A DNA stretch of 64,000 bases, from contig NW_026042441.1 of NCBI RefSeq assembly GCF_023856365.1, positions 1 to 64,000 on the forward strand, read 5' to 3'. A model generated the notes under the pieces. It worked only from the letters and a program-made list of their open reading frames with translations, was not told the DNA's origin and made no database searches. Position 1 is the stretch's first letter; every line of letters starts with the position of its first letter. The position numbers and the translations under genes were made by a program. This document shows, in pieces, positions 22,275 to 34,507 of this stretch. The stretch comes from Brienomyrus brachyistius (taxonomy: Eukaryota > Chordata > Actinopteri > Osteoglossiformes > Mormyridae).

Positions 22275-22835
22275 GAGTAAAGTCAGTATATTGCTTTTAA
22301 ATAAAGTGATTTTGTTCTGGGCTACTATGTTAATTATATTTAAATTTTATGCGCAAAGTGTAGTTGACATTTAACTTTTCCGCGTGCGCTTTCCTGCGTT
22401 TAAGTACATTATTGCGCTTGCTAGTGAGTAAATTAGTTCATTTCTTTTAAATAAAGTGAACATTGTTGTGGGGTGCTGTGTTGGTTAAATTTAAATTTCA
22501 TGTGCAAGTCGGCTAGTTTCCTGTGCCGCAAAGTCTAGGTGATATTTCACTTTTCCGCGTGCGCTTTCATGTTGCATTCTACTGCGGATGCGGGTGGTTT
22601 CGCTCGGTGCTGCCTACAGCAATGATATTCCACCAGACCAGGAGAGGGCAGATGTATTGTAAGAAACACAAATAAAAGTAGTGAAGCAAGTCCTGTAAAG
22701 TTTGTTTGGTGACCAAAATCAGTATATTGCCATTTAGTAAAATTTAAAATTGTTCCAGGCTTCCGTTTTGATTATATCTAAATTTTATGTGAAAGTTAAC
22801 TAGTTTCCTATGCTATAATGCAATTGTTCATTGCG
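22275..22835. repeat. Degenerate tandem repeat, three units
   Basis: Three related blocks follow one another: a TTTTAAATAAAGTGA-type start, TTAAATTTTATGCG or ...CATGTG, and AACTTTTCCGCGTGCGCTTTC (at about 22376 and 22552, period about 176 bp). The third (about 22715-22830) lacks the CG-rich end and is spaced about 289 bp from the second. No open frame. Confidence 0.6.
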
Positions 22836-23094
22836 GAGGTGTCAGTGCAGAACTGTATTCCATGTGCCAGGAGTGACTGACAGCTCCATTGTATTGCCTG
22901 TATGTTGTTTTTCCTCATTCAGATACAGATGAATTGCTTAAGCTGTCAGCTGGAGCAACGCTGAACAGGAGAAGCGGTTTCAGAAAATGGATGAATGTCC
23001 CCAGAGGTGTGAGTTAACAGTTTTAACCACTGCATCACTGTACCATGCCCATGTATAGGATATGTAGAAGAACCTGTTGCAGTTATCTGGTGTG

Positions 23095-23290
23095 TGTGTT
23101 TTTGACTATCCCTGCCGGCCCCTGGAGGTTTGGGCTTCCCCTTTGAGTCTGGTGCCTCCCAAGGTTTCTTCCTTCTAGGGAGTTTTTCCTTGCCACTGTC
23201 GCCTATGGCTTACTCACTGGGGGCTTTGGGTGGGGATGCTGTAAAGCGCTTTCACACAATGTAATGTTGTGATAACGTGCTATACTTTGC
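23095..23290 (+). repeat. Dispersed fish repeat with conserved SINE-like 3' domain
   Basis: It contains GAGTCTGGTGCCTCCC, GGTTTCTTCCTTCTAGGG and TTTTTCCTTGCCACTGTCGCC, followed by GTAAAGCGCTTT. This order is common in the 3' domain of abundant fish SINE/LINE repeats. No other copy occurs in this window. Confidence 0.5.
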
Positions 23291-23299
23291 TGTGTAATT

Positions 23300-26200
23300 T
23301 TGTATTTACTCACGCAAATAAAAAATTGTTTGATAACAAAAAACACTTGTTTCATTCTTTTTCCCTGCGAACATATCAGTCACTTCCCTCCTGCTCCTGC
23401 ATTCAAAAATGAAAGTTTGTCCTGCACTGCACTTTATTGCCGTGGGTTCCACAGGAATGCAGACCTCTACTTTGGTGTAATCCTGCTGCTGTTGTAGATG
23501 GTCTGCTCGCACGCTTTCACATTGTGCACAAGCAGATTTTTTGTATCTCTGCAGAGAAGCATTCTTTTCTTCTGCCTGGCAAATCCATCATTATAATAGC
23601 AATCCACCTAGCGCCCCTAGCTCTTAAAGAAAATGTTTGAAAAAATTAGTTTATAGCATGTTTACACCATAAAAACAGCAGTGACTGAGTACAACCCTTG
23701 TGGACCAGGCGCCTGGCTTTGACTATTTTTCTGCCATTAAACTAGCAAACGTGGGTTGGCCATGACGTAAAATAACTTGTGCCTTTAAATTTAAAAAAAA
23801 GTCCTGTGTGTTGTAAAGTGAGGTATGAAACAGATACCAGGCCGCTTCAGTGAGGGTCAGCGTAAGTTTTATTAATGTGATTTTGCGGTTTAAACTGTTT
23901 CATTGGAATCAATCCAACCAGCAGCATGAAGACTGCAAGCCAAAGAAGTGGGACGATGCCTGAGAAGAACAACTCAGTCAATCCTCACGTCTCCTCTCTC
24001 CTCAGGCGATTGATGGACTCTGAGCATGAGACATGTACAAAAGATGAGGACTCTTCTCCACTATTCAAATGGAAATTGTTCTTAATCTTTTATTTATACC
24101 TTTTGCTTATACCGTAAGATTTAGGAACACACTGAAAAAGATCAACTTTAATACATTTGAAGGTTGAAGTTATTGGAATTTGTAACGGCTGATTTGGTGG
24201 AATATGATTTTGGACAGAACTGTCAAAAAATGTGGAATGAAAATGCAGTTTAATGGTTGAATCCGTGGCTTGCCTAACTTGTTATAAATTGCACACACAT
24301 CCAGCATTAAAGTGACAGGGAGGTATTAGACCAGAGTTGTTGCATTACATTAACACAGACCAGCAAAAAATATAACATTATTCTAACATTAATGTAATGT
24401 TGTTCTGAATAGATTTCTATGTCCAGTCCTGATTTCAAATTGGGCCTTTAAGCCTAGAATATGGTCAGTTTTAAAAATACTTGACTTTGTTGCAACTCTG
24501 ACTAAGTTGAATTCCATCAAGTGGTTAACGGGTGTGAAGATTATCCTGAAATTTTCAAGTTAATGTCATTCCAGTTAATGTGAGTTTGTTCTGTGTGGGT
24601 CTCTGTCTCAGGCTGTTATTTTCGTCTTAGTTTCATTTAAACCACTTAACAATATGCATAGATTGCATAGCTGCAAATGTAAAATACAAAAATTAACTTG
24701 GAAAGCATTCTACAACAACATTCAGTATTGTGGAGTATTAATAGCATTTATTGCCAATTCCAGTTGCTAGGTAACTTCTATATTTTGAATAGAATACAAT
24801 ATAATATTTTAAACTAGATTACAGTTAATTGTTATTTTTCTGTTTAAAAAAGACAATTGCTGTAATTTACATAGGACAAAACCTGTAAAAGACATTTTGT
24901 AATTATTTTCTAAATGAAATGAAGATGCTTTGTTACTCCCCTTGGGGAAATTCTCTTTTCACCTACCCCATCTTGCTCTACTTGACACACGGGCACAGAC
25001 AAAGGTAACAGCAAACCTGGCAGCAAAGGGCAGCCACCTGTAGGGACACCCATGGAGCTGGGGGTTTTACAGTGATTAACAGCAATTTTGCAATACTTTT
25101 CTGGCAGCTTTTTTTTTGCTAGGTATTTACAGTAAATTCCACAGTCAGTTCTACACTAGAAGAGACATCATTCCTAAGCGCAGCATGGACTGCTTCTGGA
25201 CACAGTATCTAATGCGACTTCCAGAGTCACTTGAGTAAGCTGGAGATAATTCATCCCCGGGAAAGAGAGCCTGCAGTAGGCAGTCTACCAAAAGAGGGCC
25301 TTTCCTGTTCCCTTGGTGAATTAGAACACCAGTGGAGAGAGCTCTCCTGTTGCAGTTTCACAGAGATGAACAACATGGAGAACTTTGGATTGAGGTTTTG
25401 CAGTAAGAGGGTGCTGAAGGAAAAAGGAGTTTCAAAGACATTGGTCTGCCTGTACTGCCGATTTTGTCTCTGCCCATTTCAGATGTCCAGATGTTTACTA
25501 ATGTGACATTCCTTAAATACAACCACCGAAACAGAACCGTTGCAAATTTGTTGCCAAGTTTGGTAGATGTACAACTTGGACTGCAAAGAGATGGACTGAC
25601 GCAGAGGCGGAGCTGAGGATAGGCCTGGGTGGGATTGACAGCTGGACCTACCCAGTCAGATTAATGAAATGACATTTTTTATATATAAATTACCGGCTTC
25701 TAACTCTGTTCCTATACATCACTGTTGTTACTGTGGCAAGTACGACAGAATGTGTGAGCTCCCTCTAGTGGTGCTCTAGGTAGAACACCACAGTCGTGGG
25801 TGTATTATTGTTGCAGTCACCATGTTGTAAATATATAAGCCAATTTAAGAAAATTTGGGGTAATGAGCTTCATTCAGACCCTCCCAAATTTAATACAAGT
25901 CCATCCATCAGCCACTTTACCGTATTTAAATGCTGCAGGAGGATGCTCACATGAAAAAAATAAGCCTAATTCATTTCTTTATCCAAAACTCCTCATTCAT
26001 TAAAACGAAAAGAGCTTTAACTTGTGCGTGCATTGCTTCATTTTAAGCAGCATTATGGAGTGTCGTTGAACATAAATTTTTCTATGAAGGGTCTGATTTT
26101 CTGCATCTTTTACTCCTGGTTTGGGCTATAAAATTGGAAGGAGTTGCCAAACCTGACTGTGCAGGGTCTGCGCTGTTCTCATCTGTGGACAGTGTGTGGG

Positions 26201-27600
26201 TTTGTGGGTCAGGCATAAATTTGGGGGGGGGGCTCCCTCTAGCATTAAAATAGGGAGATATCCACTAAAATAATTCTTCATATTCAAAAAAGTACAGATA
26301 AAATGAATCAATCTCAACAGTTCATTTAAAGTGTTTTCACCCCAAGCACACCTATCCTTACTGAAAATGGTTTAGTCTAAAGTCCTGCTCTGGAGTACGT
26401 TTCCTATATCATAATGCACATTGGCAAAAGACAAATATATGTCAGGAAACTATATAGCAAGAGATCAAAGAAAATTGATACATTCTGTGGGCCATGTCTG
26501 CTGCCGCATGGCAGAGAGTGTGAGGGGGAAGTGCAGGGACGATGTCGGCATCACCAAAAGGAGGGCTACAGCTCTTTGGAGGGAGCCGGTGAGGAGAGCT
26601 GGGGGGAGCCAGTCTGCATCCTCTCACTCCTGGGGAGGACCGAGTATTGGCCATCCTAGATCTGAGAGGCACTTGAGGGAATCCCGGGGTGCATAAATCT
26701 CTGTAGTCTACCCACCTCCAAGACATCTATGCTTTCTACTCCCCAGCCACTTCCTCTTGGCCCACCAACATTTGGCCCCCTGTAGTGTGATCACCAGGGT
26801 TCCTCAATATGTGGCACCTCCACACCTGGCTCCTCTACATCAGCCATCCCTTGTCTGGGCCCCTCTACAGCAGGCCCCCTCTGACGTGGCCCTCAGTCCC
26901 TCAGGGCGACACTGTCCCCTGAGTCCCCAGAATCCCTTTCAGTCTGGGAGATCACCTAACCCACCCATCCTGCTGCCTAATGCCGGTGTCGTGCTGTAAA
27001 CTGTCCCCCTGCCACGGAATGTAATCTCTCATTTTAAAGGCAATGTCGCTTCGCTTCTCCTGCGCGGCAGCAGCGTCCGCTCGCTGTAACATCGGTTGTC
27101 TTGTTCTCCTGCGCGACAATAATGCATTTCTTTTCGACGCTCGTTCGTGCAAATACAGTCGCCTTCAGTCTCAAGAAGCGATTCATCTACTTGAGTAATA
27201 TTTTTAATACTTTGTTGAATTAATTCTGCCTCAATTTCTTTGCTATTCTGTCTTCTTTTCATAACTATAATGCGGCGATTAGCTTCATACTGGGCACCGA
27301 CACACCTGGAAATGACGTAACATTGAACCAAATGCCAAAAGTAATCAGAAGTCAGCAGCCTGTCCAGAACGCACAGATAACAAGCTACACTGCAAGTCGT
27401 CCAGCCACGACGTCACCCAGCCACTCGTCTACCATCTAAAATACAGATAAATTACAAGTGCTCCGTATTTCTGCAGATGACATTATTTTGAACTGGACCA
27501 TAAAGAAAATATTCTTGGCCTGGAGGGAGGAGTGCTGGGCTATTTTATAGGAGGCTACTCTTTCTTAATAACCCCATTTTTAATTCTGAACAATAAGCTT
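23300..27600. other. Long stretch without a supported gene
   Basis: Mostly AT-rich non-coding sequence. Open stretches at 25231-25506 (+), 26414-26696 (+) and 26952-27331 (-) lack recognisable domains. The last has a plausible charged helix (MKRRQNSKEIEAELIQQ) and is the only one I would keep in mind as a possible exon. A G-run at 26223-26232 and GC-richer sequence at 26500-26990 stand out. Confidence 0.4.
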
Positions 27601-27605
27601 AATAG

Positions 27606-27955
27606 GATGGGGCGACATGCTGGTGCAGTGGTTAGCACTGTTGCGTCACACCTCTGGGACCCGGGTTCAAGTCTCCGCCTGGGTCAGATGTGTGTGGAGT
27701 TTGCATGTTCTCCCCATGTCGTCGTGCGGTTTCCTCTGGGTTTTCCGGTTCTCCCCCACAGTCTAAAAACATGCTGAGACTAATTGGAGTTGCTAAATTG
27801 CCCGTAAGTGTGCGTGTGTGAGTGAATGGTGTGTGAGTGTGCCCTGCAATGGGCTTGACCCCATTCAGGGTTGTTCCCTGCCTCGTGCCCATTGCTTCTG
27901 GGATGGGCTCCCGACCCCCGTGACCCAGAAGGATAAGAGGTTTGGAAAACGGATA
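27606..27955 (+). mobile_element. tRNA-derived SINE, near full length
   Basis: Head GGGGCGACATGCTGGTGCAGTGG with the tRNA-like A box (GTGGTTAGCAC) and B box (GGTTCAAGTCT), a body shared with the other copies, and a degenerate tail GGTTTGGAAAACGGAT. No convincing target duplication is visible. Confidence 0.85.
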
Positions 27956-28064
27956 AAACTGAAGAGCGATTTAAAATAGGTGATTGTCCAGTAAGAGGAT
28001 TTACCTTTAGCTACAGTGTTTTTTGTTATACAGGTATATTTTGTTTTACAAAAACAACATTTAC

Positions 28065-28580
28065 TTCTACACTATACGGTCAATTAAAGTACCTTCTGCA
28101 TCCTGGAGATGGTCATTACCTTCTGGAGAGTCTATTTCCTCAGCAACTCTCTTGTTGCTACCTTCTGGAGACAGATGAATGCTGAAAAGATCTTCCATCT
28201 GGTCAGCAGTCATTGTGATTGTCTCAAAGCAGAACAGGTGGCGCAGAATGTAGACAGTGTTTATAACTCGCTTATTAATTATCAATGTGTTACTGGTTAC
28301 TTTATTAGTTTATATTCAAAGAAATAATAGCAACTTGAACCATGATGGTCAAAGGATAAAATTCTGATCCTAACTAACGTACATGTAAACAGAACACAGA
28401 ATACCTCTGAAATGGACCCTGACCCCTGTGGATGACCTGAAACGTGACAATGTCATGTTCCAGCAGATTCCCGTCTCTTATTGACCGGATAGGCCTCAGA
28501 CAACCTGCATTGGCCATGAAGTCAAGCAGAGGTGTCTTTCACTTCTCAAGGTCCTCCAGAGTTGTACTTTCAGGTACCTG
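28065..28580 (-). pseudogene. HECT-like E3 ligase fragment (fish G2E3-like family)
   Basis: Two minus-strand pieces. About 28400-28580 gives STTLEDLE, then a stop, then LLDFMANAGCLRPIRSIRD and VIHRGQGPFQ. About 28067-28240 gives RHLFCFETITMTADQMEDLF, then SPEGSNKRVAEE. The pattern (an LFC...LT...LF...G-S-N-K-R-x-A-E-E run) resembles the N-lobe of the HECT domains found in multi-copy fish G2/M-phase E3 ligase-like proteins. In that family HECT transfers ubiquitin through a C-terminal cysteine, and that part is not present here. The internal stop and lack of clean splice sites mark it as a remnant. Family assignment is by motif memory and moderate. Confidence 0.45.
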
Positions 28581-28589
28581 CCATCAAAA

Positions 28590-29030
28590 TGGACTGTTAT
28601 TGAGGCTACTTGAATTATAACTTTTTAGTAAGAACCCACACACCCATATCATGTTTGAAGCCTTTCAATTGCAGCATTAAAATTAGGCAGCATTCGGCAG
28701 GTAAAGGAGCAATATTTGCTGGCAGGCACATGGGACGATTAATCTGCGCAGTAGGGACAACATGAAGAGAGGAAAATTTGCTGTAAAAAAACTCAATTTG
28801 TTCGCCATAATATCTTGCTGACCTCCTTCCCAGGGCTTAAACTGCCCACAATGCTTTTCCACCCTCTATGCATATTTAGTATTTCCCTGATATATCAGAC
28901 GCTGATATGGGCAGTACGGTATGCGCTCCGTCTGGTTAGATGTGGGCCTGCACTTTCTTAGGGGCCTGCCCCTCCTGACACAGACTCTTCCAGAATCTCA
29001 TAATCCTCTCCATTTCCCATTCTTCACACT
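28590..29030. other. No clear feature; possible continuation of left arm 2
   Basis: This adjoins the arm that starts pairing at 29031. Its partner would lie beyond the right edge of the window, so homology cannot be tested here. The minus strand contains broken frames compatible with more env-like sequence. Confidence 0.35.
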
Positions 29031-29149
29031 GTTTATTAGTGTATGGGAACGGGACAACCCTAACTGAAGGGTCAGGACTTGCACACAACACACACCCCTC
29101 CTGCCCTAATGAAGTGGCGGTATACTTAGCCCATTTATATCACCAATTT

Positions 29150-29577
29150 CCAAGTGTACGTTTTGCTAACCCATACAGGTCTACTTCATCCTGGGCATCC
29201 TTCTAAAATTTACTCACTCTCCTCACTCCCATATCTCCCCCCATTTCTCTCCGCTTTCGCTCACTGTAATCTGAGAGGTTATTCAGCATCAAAGGACCAG
29301 GCTGAGTCAGTGAAGTCAGTTGTCCTGTGCTCACCTGACCTGTGGTCCTGCTGTGCACCCAGACCTGAAGGGCCTGATAAATCATTAGCATCACTAACAT
29401 CGTTGCTGTCAGCCGTACCAGAACCCACAGCTTCGTGTCCTGTCTGGAGTGGCTGGTCTGCTTGCGATGCTCCCTCTTGACCCTCACTCTGCTCTGATCC
29501 TGAAACTGACTCCACCCCAAGCTGTGGAGCTCCTCTGGGAGCTCCATCAGGGCCATCTGAGTCAAGGGCAACTGCAT
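29150..29577 (-). pseudogene. Retrovirus-like pol tail / env leader overlap, left copy
   Basis: Two minus-strand frames are open over the same bases. One (to 29279) gives an acidic Ser/Gly-rich tail that continues the integrase frame. The other (29203-29577) gives a basic leader with a hydrophobic segment (LVRLTATMLVMLMIYQAL), like an env signal sequence. Overlap of the pol end and env start is normal in simple retroviruses. The env frame stops at 29203, at the same place as in the right arm, so both copies are disabled in the same way. Confidence 0.6.
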
Positions 29578-29699
29578 CCTCTGTGTTGTTTTCAGTGACT
29601 CTGTCTTTCGTGCGGTACTCTAGTGCAGTGGTTCAAATGGTACCACATATTACTCCCTTCTACCTGCACCGCTGTTGCTGTGGCTCGTGTCACCTTGAA

Positions 29700-30595
29700 G
29701 GGTCCCTCTCGTCGGGGCTAGTGCCACTTTCACCGGAACACTCGCAGGTAGACTTTATCTCCTGGAAAGATGACTGGCTCCTCCTGGTCTGTGTCTTCTT
29801 TCTGTGCTTTCTCCTTTTCCTGTTTGGAAATAGTTTTGTGTATTTTGGTTAAAGTCCTCATGTACAACTTTAATTCATCCCCCAGCTGATCTAGGCTGGG
29901 TCCCTTATACGCCCCCTCCAAGTCGATCCAGGCATAGGTCTCCCTGTCAGCATTTCATGCGGAGACAAATGCATCACCTGTGCGTTTCCATCCGATATGT
30001 CATCAAGGCTGTTGACAGGGCATCCACCCAGTTCATTTTCATGGCGGCGCAAATTTTATTCAGCTTCTGCTTAAGTGTGCCATTCACTCTCTCCACCATA
30101 CCCTGCATCTGAGGGTGATACACACATGCCAACTTTTGTTTTATTCTCAGCTGTTAAACCACTAACTTTTAACTTTCCCCACAAAGGCAGCTCCATTATC
30201 AGAGCTTATTTCAGTTGGTATCCCAAACCTCGGACTCTCTGATCAGGAATTTCACCACTGTCATCGCCCCCATGTCCTTGGACGGTATTGTCTCCACCCA
30301 TCTGCTGAACCTGTCCACAATCACAAGCATATATCGCTTTCCATATGCTGTTTTTCCCATGTCCACATAGTCCATCACCAAGTGTCTGAACGGTCCCTCA
30401 GGCACTGGAATGTGCCCTACTGGGGCCGTGATTGCTTTGCGTAAATTGTTCTTAATGCACACCTCATATTCTGACAACCTTGCATCCGTCATTGCTTGCA
30501 GCTATGGTGTCCAGAAACCTTGTTCTGTAATTTTCTGTAACACCACCCCCCTTGTGCAATGGTCAAGACCATGCGCATCCGTTATCAAAATGTTG
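29700..30595 (-). pseudogene. Retrovirus-like integrase remnant, left copy
   Basis: Minus-strand frames contain the integrase core: a catalytic-type Asp in LVMDYVDMG, then MLVIVDRFSRWVE; a second Asp in SDNGAA (degenerate, near 30195); and the Glu-region VERVNGTL near 30090. A C-terminal part includes LHMSPHEMLTG-like and KVYLRVF motifs (about 29735-29970). The order D, D, E and the C-terminal SH3-like part fit a gamma/epsilon-type retroviral or ERV integrase. Several frameshifts break it. No LTR belonging to this provirus is evident in the arm. Confidence 0.75.
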
Positions 30596-30599
30596 GCCT

Positions 30600-31222
30600 G
30601 GCTGCCGCATCAGAGACTGCATTTCCTTGAATAACAAAATCACGACCTTTGCGGTGGGCCTGACACTTAACAATAGCCAAACGCTTGGGACGCATCATTG
30701 TGTGTAGCAACTCCAAAATCTGATTATAATGCTGAATGGGGGAGCCGTCACTTTTGCGAAACCCCCTTTGCTTCCAGACTGCTCCAAACTGATGGCATAC
30801 ATCATGTGTGTATGCAGAGTCTGTGTAGATAGTAACTGTCTTATGTTGTCCTCGCCGGCACGCTGTAGTCAAAGCCTTTATCTCTGCTAATTGACCAGAA
30901 CAGGGTTGTGCTCTGAAACGAGAGTGTGAAAATCATCACCCTGTGCCTGGACTACAGCAAACCCAGCCTTCAAGGCATCCCCATCTCTCCAACATGAGCC
31001 ATCCACAAACAAAACCATCTCGCTATTTTCAATGGGAGAGCTCTCCAAGTCTGCTCTCAGTTTAGTGTAAACCAAAGACTCTGCCACACACTCATGTGTG
31101 TCTGCAGGGTTTACTGTAGTGCAGCACTTTATTGTCACATCCGGGTAAGAGAGAAATGCAAAGTACGCTAGCTGCCTTGCTGGGGTCAACACAAATTTGC
31201 CTTTGTCAATAACGTCCACCAC
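30600..31222 (-). pseudogene. Retrovirus-like RNase H remnant, left copy
   Basis: Motifs in order on the minus strand: ARQLAYFAFLSYPD (RT connection), LFVDGSCWRDG (first catalytic Asp), TIYTDSAYTHDV (Asp), KCQAHRKG and GNAVSDAAAR (last Asp). One frameshift near 30885 and a deletion of about 190 bp after the last motif distinguish it from an intact gene. A 27-bp in-frame stretch present at 60906-60934 of the other arm is missing here. Confidence 0.8.
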
Positions 31223-31523
31223 CTTATGTGAAGTATAAAGTGTTTTTGCATTCTAGCTGTGTTACAGTATGTAACACAGCCTTCAACTTTTTTCCCCACG
31301 CAATGCAGAACATGCAGGGGTGCCAAACAAAACAGTGGAGCTGCAGTGTAGCCAATTATTTCTTTCAGTAGTTTTAAAATCATTTGTGTGGCTGTGTGTT
31401 AGAGATGGAGGTGAGCAACACTGAGGCATCTCAGGGAACCATGTTGCCCATATTAAAAAACACACACGCATGCAACTCAGGCAATCCAGCATTTCTTATT
31501 TCAGTTATATATGACACTGCATG

Positions 31524-31852
31524 AGGAGCGGCGGGGTGGTGCAGTGGTTAGCACTGTTGCCTCACACCTCTGGGACCCGGGTTCGAGTCTCCGCCTGGGT
31601 CACATGTGTGCGGAGTTTGCATGTTCTCCCCATGTCGTCGTGGGGTTTCCTCCGGGTACTCCGGTTTCCCCCCACAGTCCAAAAACATGCTGAGGCTAAT
31701 TGGAGTCGCTAAATTGCCCATAGGTGTGCATGTGTGAGTGAATGGTGTGTGAGTGAGTCCTGCGATGGGCTGGCCCCCCATCCTGGGTTGTTCCCTGCCT
31801 CCGGACCCCCCGCGACCCAATAGGATAAGCGGTTTGGAAAATGGATGGATGG
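31524..31852 (+). mobile_element. tRNA-derived SINE in left arm 2
   Basis: Full head (GGCGGGGTGGTGCAGTGG, A and B boxes) and (GGAT)n tail, flanked by ATGACACTGCATG at 31511-31523 and 31853-31865 (13-bp target duplication). The same insertion with the same duplication is in the right arm, so it predates the inverted duplication. Confidence 0.9.
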
Positions 31853-32229
31853 ATGACACTGCATGTTGTTGTTTTACATGTTCACTACAAGTCAGTGTTT
31901 TTTTCATTGTATGATTAATGCCACATTCATACCAAAAAAACACACTAGACATACTGTACAAGGCAGTCAAGGGAAAAACCTTCTCAGAAAACAAAGTGAA
32001 TGTATCAACCGAAGAAGGACGTTTCCTTTTCAGAATATTCATTTTTTTCCATGTGGAACCACTGTCCATGATTCAATTGAGTGCATTCAAAGAATGATAC
32101 ATCAAGACTAATAGTGACAAAATATTAATTTAATATGCATTGTACATGAATGTAGGACTTAGATGTTGATGAATTTCTCATCAGTGAAGGGCATATACAA
32201 GTTGAAAACCCAGAACTCTCCAATTTAGA

Positions 32230-33065
32230 TGTAATTTGGTACACGTGCAGACCAGTGATGGATATGTAAATGATTAGAATTGCAAGGAGTTGGCATGTTT
32301 AATCACCAGACACAGGATGCCTCGTAGTCACATTAGGGTTACCGGCACTTGACGGAGTTTGATAGGGTTGCATTGCGGGTTTGCATGAAGCCAGGTGGTC
32401 ATATGGTGCAATTGCATGTGGGCCATGCGGATATCACAGTGGCCTGATATTGAAACCAATGGGCACGTGAGGCATCCACACACGTCGTGAAGTTTCTGGT
32501 CATCCAAGACAGACCACGCCAAGGAAGGATCGTCGGATTGTGCTCCAAGCATCACAGATCCCCATGACACCTGCGCCTGATATATGGACACAGCTACTGG
32601 ACTCTCTACAACACCCTATATCATCGTGTCGCGATGACTGGCATCAGCTGGACTACGGGTTCACCGTCCCATGCATAGGCTGCCGTTCACAATAGCACAG
32701 AAACTGTTGCGATTGGAGTGGTGTAGTCACTGGGAGGCATGGACTGATGACGACTGGCGTCCTACCATGTTCAGCGATACATCTCAGTTCTGCAGTACCA
32801 CAGATGACCGTCGTGTGCGTATGGTGGCGCCGCAGGGAGAAGAGCAATCCTGCCAACGCTGTGGAGTGACACACCACACTCTGACGGCACAGTGGTACAC
32901 CAGTGACATCCTAGTGGTATCCGGGCCCAAGGGTGTGCTATACCCTACTGACATGGGACCAGCAGTGTGGCCATACCACCAACTCCGTGGTCCGTATGCT
33001 CTGATATTATAATCATCGTGATACAGTCACATGCCCTTTCATCACATGCAGATTTCATTTTCACA
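32230..33065 (+). pseudogene. Tc1-like transposase remnant, left copy
   Basis: The plus strand carries a degraded Tc1 pattern: CCTCGTAGTCACATTAGG near the N-terminus, then an open part (32671-33012) with EWCSHWEAWTDDDW, MFSDTSQF (position of the first catalytic Asp; the family usually has D-E-S) and a DDRRVRMV strand. The second Asp and the Glu are not recognisable. The 3' side ends in TTTTTTTGCCACCGAGTTTG, which may be the inverted end. It lies at the same place in both arms. Confidence 0.7.
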
Positions 33066-34507
33066 ACTTAGTCTGTTGTGCTTCACTTTTTTTGCCACCG
33101 AGTTTGTGTTCTGACACTAAGTTGATGGGAAATGATTATTTGAGCGTCATCTAAAGAGCTTATATTACTTGGGTAAATTGCATAAGACTCACATGGTATT
33201 TTGAAAAGATTCCCATATGCGCTGATTAGCTGGGGTTGATCCGAGCAGCTGTGCACATTTCTCCTGTAACACAAAAGTTTGCTTTTAGGACAGAAAACAA
33301 GGTTAAGACCAAATTATGTGGTTTACATCTATCAAAATAAAACCAAGGTCACTGTTACCAAAAGAGTAACCATGTGTTGTCAAATTTCCTAACATTTTGC
33401 TTCATCTTACTTTGGATGTCCATGGTTAGGAGAGAAGCAGAAATCTGCTCAATCATTAGAAAGACTTTACTTGATACAGGGAGTGAGATCTTGTTGCAGG
33501 TGACAAGGCAGGATGGAGTGTGTTTAGAAAAATAATGAAGAGGGAATGTGAGTGTGAGCTATCGTGGCATCTGTGTATAACCCAATATGGCGGCATCCTT
33601 CTGAATGTAAATAACATAGCCGGCTTAATTAGCTTAATCAAGCGTAATTGAACTAAGGAAAATTTAGCAATATACTTTCCCTGCTTGGTGTGATAAATAC
33701 AGCAGCAGCTGCTGGTGGACGGGCTACAAACAGACATCAAGAAGAAATCCCACCTCACAGCCATTTACTGTACCAAACCCATTAATGTAACTTGTGAAGA
33801 TGTAGGTATTGGAGTATTCACAGATTCATTTGCAGTGTCCACTTCCTGTCCAGTAAATTTGACAGGACGAAATTTGAATAACCTATAGGTCTGACTCATG
33901 TATGCGGCTGAAGGAGTAAAGGTAGAATGGGTGGAGAATCCTGGGCTGAGCTGCATGGTGGCCTGGGGGACAATCATTAAAACACAGACCCTCTGATATC
34001 CTCAAAACCCACAACCAAAAGGGTAGTCAGGAACGGTGGCCAACCACTTGGCCCGTTAAGCCACATGGTGGCCCTATGAGCAGGCAAACACACTACGGGC
34101 TAAGGGGTAGAAGACAGAGGAGAGAATAGGATGGCCAGTGACATGTGAACAGGACAAGGCAGGGATGGATTCTGACACAGGTGCCATACTACTTTGTTTA
34201 AATATGCCCAAGTGCTTAGAATGTTTTAGTGCCTTAGACAAGGTATCACTGAATGACGCAGCAGTTTGGCTCCTCCTGAAGGCCCTATAACTGTCCTGAG
34301 AAGTTGTTTGCATGCACTTGCTGCCTTGACACTTGTTGATGTACGTGTGCCCTGCTCGAGCAGTAAAGGGGAGATCACATGCAGAGATGATTTTCTGTAG
34401 CTTCTCAGTCCGAGTAAAAATAAAATATCCTTGTCATATAGGAACCAAGTCTCTGGCTGGAAATTTCTACAACAGAACCAATTAGTCATTTCTATAAATA
34501 TATACAG

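Larger units (their letters stand above)
29031..34507. repeat. Inverted duplication 2, left arm
   Basis: The reverse complement matches 57517-64000 in order over the whole length. Base 29031 pairs with the last base of the window, so the arm may continue left. Compared with the right arm it lacks a solo LTR plus target duplication (821 bp), about 190 bp in the RNase H-integrase linker (near 30597) and 27 bp in the RNase H region (near 31100). The overlapping 124-codon frame at its end differs from the right-arm copy at a single residue (V versus A), so the arms are very similar. Confidence 0.92.

Noticed and set aside
26952..27331. Charged 100-aa frame (minus) as an exon of a real gene
   Set aside because: It shows a plausible helix but no splice partner, homologous copy or recognisable domain. 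Noted only in the description of the gene-poor stretch.
31511..31712. Open frames within SINE copies (also at 27532, 49406, 60201, 60294), and tRNA genes at their heads
   Set aside because: The same short peptides recur in every copy because they are the SINE body. The heads are tRNA-derived promoter sequence with A and B boxes but no complete cloverleaf.
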